DNA of 64,000 nucleotides from Callorhinus ursinus. Taxonomy: Eukaryota; Chordata; Mammalia; Carnivora; Otariidae. Under the pieces are notes generated by a model that worked only from the letters and a program-made list of their open reading frames with translations, had not been told where the DNA came from and made no database searches. The first letter of the stretch is position 1. The number at the start of each line of letters is the position of its first letter. Location: positions 2,828,573-2,892,572 of the forward strand of contig NW_020312968.1 of NCBI RefSeq assembly GCF_003265705.1, given 5' to 3'. This document shows, piece by piece, positions 61,495 through 64,000 of this stretch. The translations under genes were made by a program, and so were the position numbers.

Positions 61495-62139
61495 CTTTTT
61501 TCTTTTTTTAATTTTTTATTGTTATGTTAATCACCATATATTACATCATTAGTTTTTGATGTAGTGTTCCATGATTCATTGTTTGTGCATAACACACAGT
61601 GCTCCACGCAGAATGTGCCCTCTTTAATACCCATCACCAGGCTAACCCATCACTCCACCCTCCTCCACTCTAGCACCCTCAGTTTGTTTTTCAGGGTCCA
61701 TCGACTCTCATGGTTCATCTCCCCCTCAGACTTACTCCCCTTCATTCTTCCCCTCCTGCTATCTTCTTCTTTTTCTTTTTTCTTAAAATATGTGCATTAT
61801 TTGTTTGAGAAGTACAGATCTGTAATTCAACAGTCTTGCACAATTCACAGCGCTCACCATAGCACATACCCTCCCCAATGTCTATCACCAGCCACCCCAT
61901 CCCTCCCACCCCCCACCACTCCAGCAACCCTCAGTTTGTTTCCTGAGATTAAGAATTCTTCATATCAGTGAGGTCATATGATACATGTCTTTCTCTGATT
62001 GACTTATTTCACTCAGCATAACACCCTCCAGTTCCATCCACGTCGTGGCAAATGGCAAGATCTCATTCCTTTTGATGGCTGCATAATATTCCATTGTGTA
62101 TATATACCACCTCTTCTTTATCCATTCATCTGTCGATGG

Positions 62140-62539
62140 NNNNNNNNNNNNNNNNNNNNNNNNNNNNNNNNNNNNNNNNNNNNNNNNNNNNNNNNNNNNN
62201 NNNNNNNNNNNNNNNNNNNNNNNNNNNNNNNNNNNNNNNNNNNNNNNNNNNNNNNNNNNNNNNNNNNNNNNNNNNNNNNNNNNNNNNNNNNNNNNNNNNN
62301 NNNNNNNNNNNNNNNNNNNNNNNNNNNNNNNNNNNNNNNNNNNNNNNNNNNNNNNNNNNNNNNNNNNNNNNNNNNNNNNNNNNNNNNNNNNNNNNNNNNN
62401 NNNNNNNNNNNNNNNNNNNNNNNNNNNNNNNNNNNNNNNNNNNNNNNNNNNNNNNNNNNNNNNNNNNNNNNNNNNNNNNNNNNNNNNNNNNNNNNNNNNN
62501 NNNNNNNNNNNNNNNNNNNNNNNNNNNNNNNNNNNNNNN
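62140..62539. other. Assembly gap, exactly 400 N
   Basis: Run of N within the antisense L1. Any reading frame through it is an artefact. The flanks are ORF2 parts that are more than 1 kb apart in other L1 copies. Confidence 1.
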
Positions 62540-63323
62540 GCTTTTCCCCTTTGAGAATGATATTCGCTGTAGGTTTTTCGTAGATGGCTTTTATGATATT
62601 GAGGTATGTACCCTCTATCCCTATACTCTGAAGAGTTTTGATCAAGAAAGGATGCTGTACTTTGTCAAATGCTTTTTCTGCATCTATTGAGAGGATCATA
62701 TGATTCTTGTTCTTTCTTTTGTTAATGTATTGTATCACGTTGATTGATTTGCGGATGTTGAACCAGCCTTGCAGCCCAGGGATAAATCCCACTTGGTCGT
62801 GGTGAATAATCCTTTTAATGTACTGTTGGATCCTATTGGCTAGTATTTTGGTGAGAATTTTTGCATCCATGTTCATCAAGGATATTGGTCTGTAATTCTC
62901 CTTTTTGATGGGGTCTTTGTCTGGTTTTGGGATCAAGGTAATGCTGGCCTCATAAAATGAGTTTGGAAGTTTTCCTTCCATTTCTATTTTTTGGAACAGT
63001 TTCAGAAGAATAGGTATTAATTCTTCTTGAAATGTCTGACAGAATTCCCCTGGGAAGCCATCTGGCCCTGGGCTTTTGTTTGTTGGGAGATTTTGGATGA
63101 CTGCTTCAATTTCCTTAGTGGTTATAGGTCTGTTCAGGTTTTCTATTTCTTCCTGGTTCAATTTTGGTAGTTGATACATCTCTAGGAATGCACCCATTTC
63201 TTCCAGGTTATCTAATTTGCTTGCATAGAGTTGCTCATAATATGTTCTTATAATTGTTTGTATTTCTTTGGTGTTGGTTGTGATCTCTCCTCTTTCATTC
63301 ATGATTATGTTGATTTGGGTCAT
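62540..63323 (-). CDS. L1 ORF2p reverse-transcriptase part (interrupted by gap)
   Basis: Open antisense frame from 63323 down to the gap. It reads as the ORF2p linker and reverse-transcriptase N-terminal half: [40 protein letters not shown], and palm motif A as [16 protein letters not shown] with the first catalytic Asp. It then reaches [10 protein letters not shown] at the gap. Motif C (the F/YADD pair) falls in the missing part, so catalytic completeness cannot be judged. The frame differs from that of the endonuclease part to its right, so at least one frameshift separates them. Confidence 0.93.
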
Positions 63324-63652
63324 TTCTCTTTTCTTTTTGATCAGTCTGGCCAGGGCTTTATCAATCTTGTTAATTCTTTCAAAGAACCAATTCCTAGTTT
63401 CGTTGATCTGTTCTACTGTTCTTTTGGTTTCTAGTTCATTGATTTCTGCTCTGAGCTTTATTATTTCTCTTCTCCTGCTGGGTTTAGGCTTTCTTTGCTG
63501 TTCTTTCTCCAGCTCCTTTAGGTGTAGGGTTAGATTGTGTATTTGAGACCTTTCTTGTTTCTTGAGAGAGAAAGGCTTGTATTTCTATATACTTTCCTCT
63601 TAGGACTGCCTTTGCTGCATCCCAAAGATTTTGAACAGTTGTGTCTTCATTT

Positions 63653-64000
63653 TCATTGGTTCCCAGAAATTTTTTTTAATTCTTCTTTAATTTCCTGGTT
63701 GACCCATTCATTCTTTAGTAGGATGCTCTTTAGCTTCCATGTACTTGAGTTCTTTCCGACTTTCCTCTTGTGACTGAGTTCTAGTTTTAAAGCATTGTGG
63801 TCCGAAAATATGCAGGGAATGATCCCAATCTTTTGATGCTGGTTGAGACCTGATTTGTGACCTAGGATGTGATCAATTCTGGAGTATGTTCCATGGGCAC
63901 TAGAGAAGAATGTGTATTCTGTTTCTCTGGGATGGAATGTTCTGAATATATCTGTCAAGTCCATTTGGTCCAGTGTTTCCTTTAAAGTCTTTATTTCTTT
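63653..64000 (-). CDS. L1 ORF2p endonuclease part
   Basis: Open antisense frame from the window edge to 63653. It reads as the C-terminal half of the L1 APE-type endonuclease: [37 protein letters not shown], and [12 protein letters not shown], whose SDH triplet holds a catalytic His. It then runs into the linker ([20 protein letters not shown]). The frame ends early near the T-run at 63668-63677 (an A-run in the L1 sense), where a length change probably shifted it. Confidence 0.92.
   Translation of the reverse strand, partial: KEIKTLKETLDQMDLTDIFRTFHPRETEYTFFSSAHGTYSRIDHILGHKSGLNQHQKIGIIPCIFSDHNALKLELSHKRKVGKNSSTWKLKSILLKNEWVNQEIKEELKKISGNQ

Larger units (their letters stand above)
61495..64000 (-). 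mobile_element. Large young L1, runs off the right edge
   Basis: Antisense L1. From the left: poly-T (tail), 3' end 'tattgttatgttaatcacca', two G-rich 3'UTR blocks, end of ORF2 up to 62139, 400 N, then ORF2 RT region (62540-63323) and endonuclease part (to the edge). It is at least 2.5 kb and is probably longer, since the 5' side is outside the window. Confidence 0.97.

Noticed and set aside
62118..63323. 401-codon antisense frame through the N run
   Set aside because: The frame crosses 400 unknown bases; only the part right of the gap (62540-63323) is real L1 ORF2.

Overview
This is mammalian nuclear DNA from a carnivoran. The sign is about 35 copies of Can-SINE (the tRNA-Lys-derived SINE found only in Carnivora), each with a tRNA-like head, a CT-rich middle and an (AAATAA)n/poly-A end. 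The heads lack the wording of the dog SINEC_Cf subfamily and look more like the bear/seal type, so I infer a non-canid caniform (bear or seal side). This is memory-based and not aligned. The window is AT-rich, has no recognisable host exon with its neighbours, and reads as a gene desert or a very large intron.

Layout: 1-1140 is the tail of a LINE-1 ORF2 cut off by the left edge. Roughly 1.2-20 kb is dense in Can-SINEs, with older MIR, L2, hAT and L1M remnants and one more L1 3' end (12961-14200). About 21.6-27.97 kb has no Can-SINE. About 28-33.4 kb holds L2, old L1, a HAL1-like ORF1 remnant and a MaLR LTR, the last carrying a 34-bp poly-A-only insertion. About 33.4-37.2 kb is mostly unassigned. 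A fresh L1 insertion with a perfect 20-bp target duplication is at 37719-38591. Young antisense L1 3' ends lie at 41380-41842 and 48201-48786, and old antisense L1/LINE sequence fills 42.9-46.7 kb. About 55.8-60.5 kb is again unassigned and SINE-free. From 61.5 kb to the right edge there is a long antisense L1, broken by a 400-base run of N.

The only protein-coding unit of host origin is an intronless copy of ribosomal protein L32 (RPL32) at 50571-51086. It has a complete 135-codon frame, a 5' end at the TOP start, a poly-A signal, a poly-A tail and a perfect 15-bp target duplication. It was made by L1 machinery and there is no proof that it is expressed. The genes here do not form a pathway. 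What links them is L1 endonuclease/reverse transcriptase, which produced the SINEs, the RPL32 copy and the poly-A insertion, as their target duplications show. I found no undescribed biological system. The best leads are the intact RPL32 retrocopy, the two 3'UTR forms of young L1, the poly-A-only insertion and a gap whose size does not fit the L1 it interrupts.
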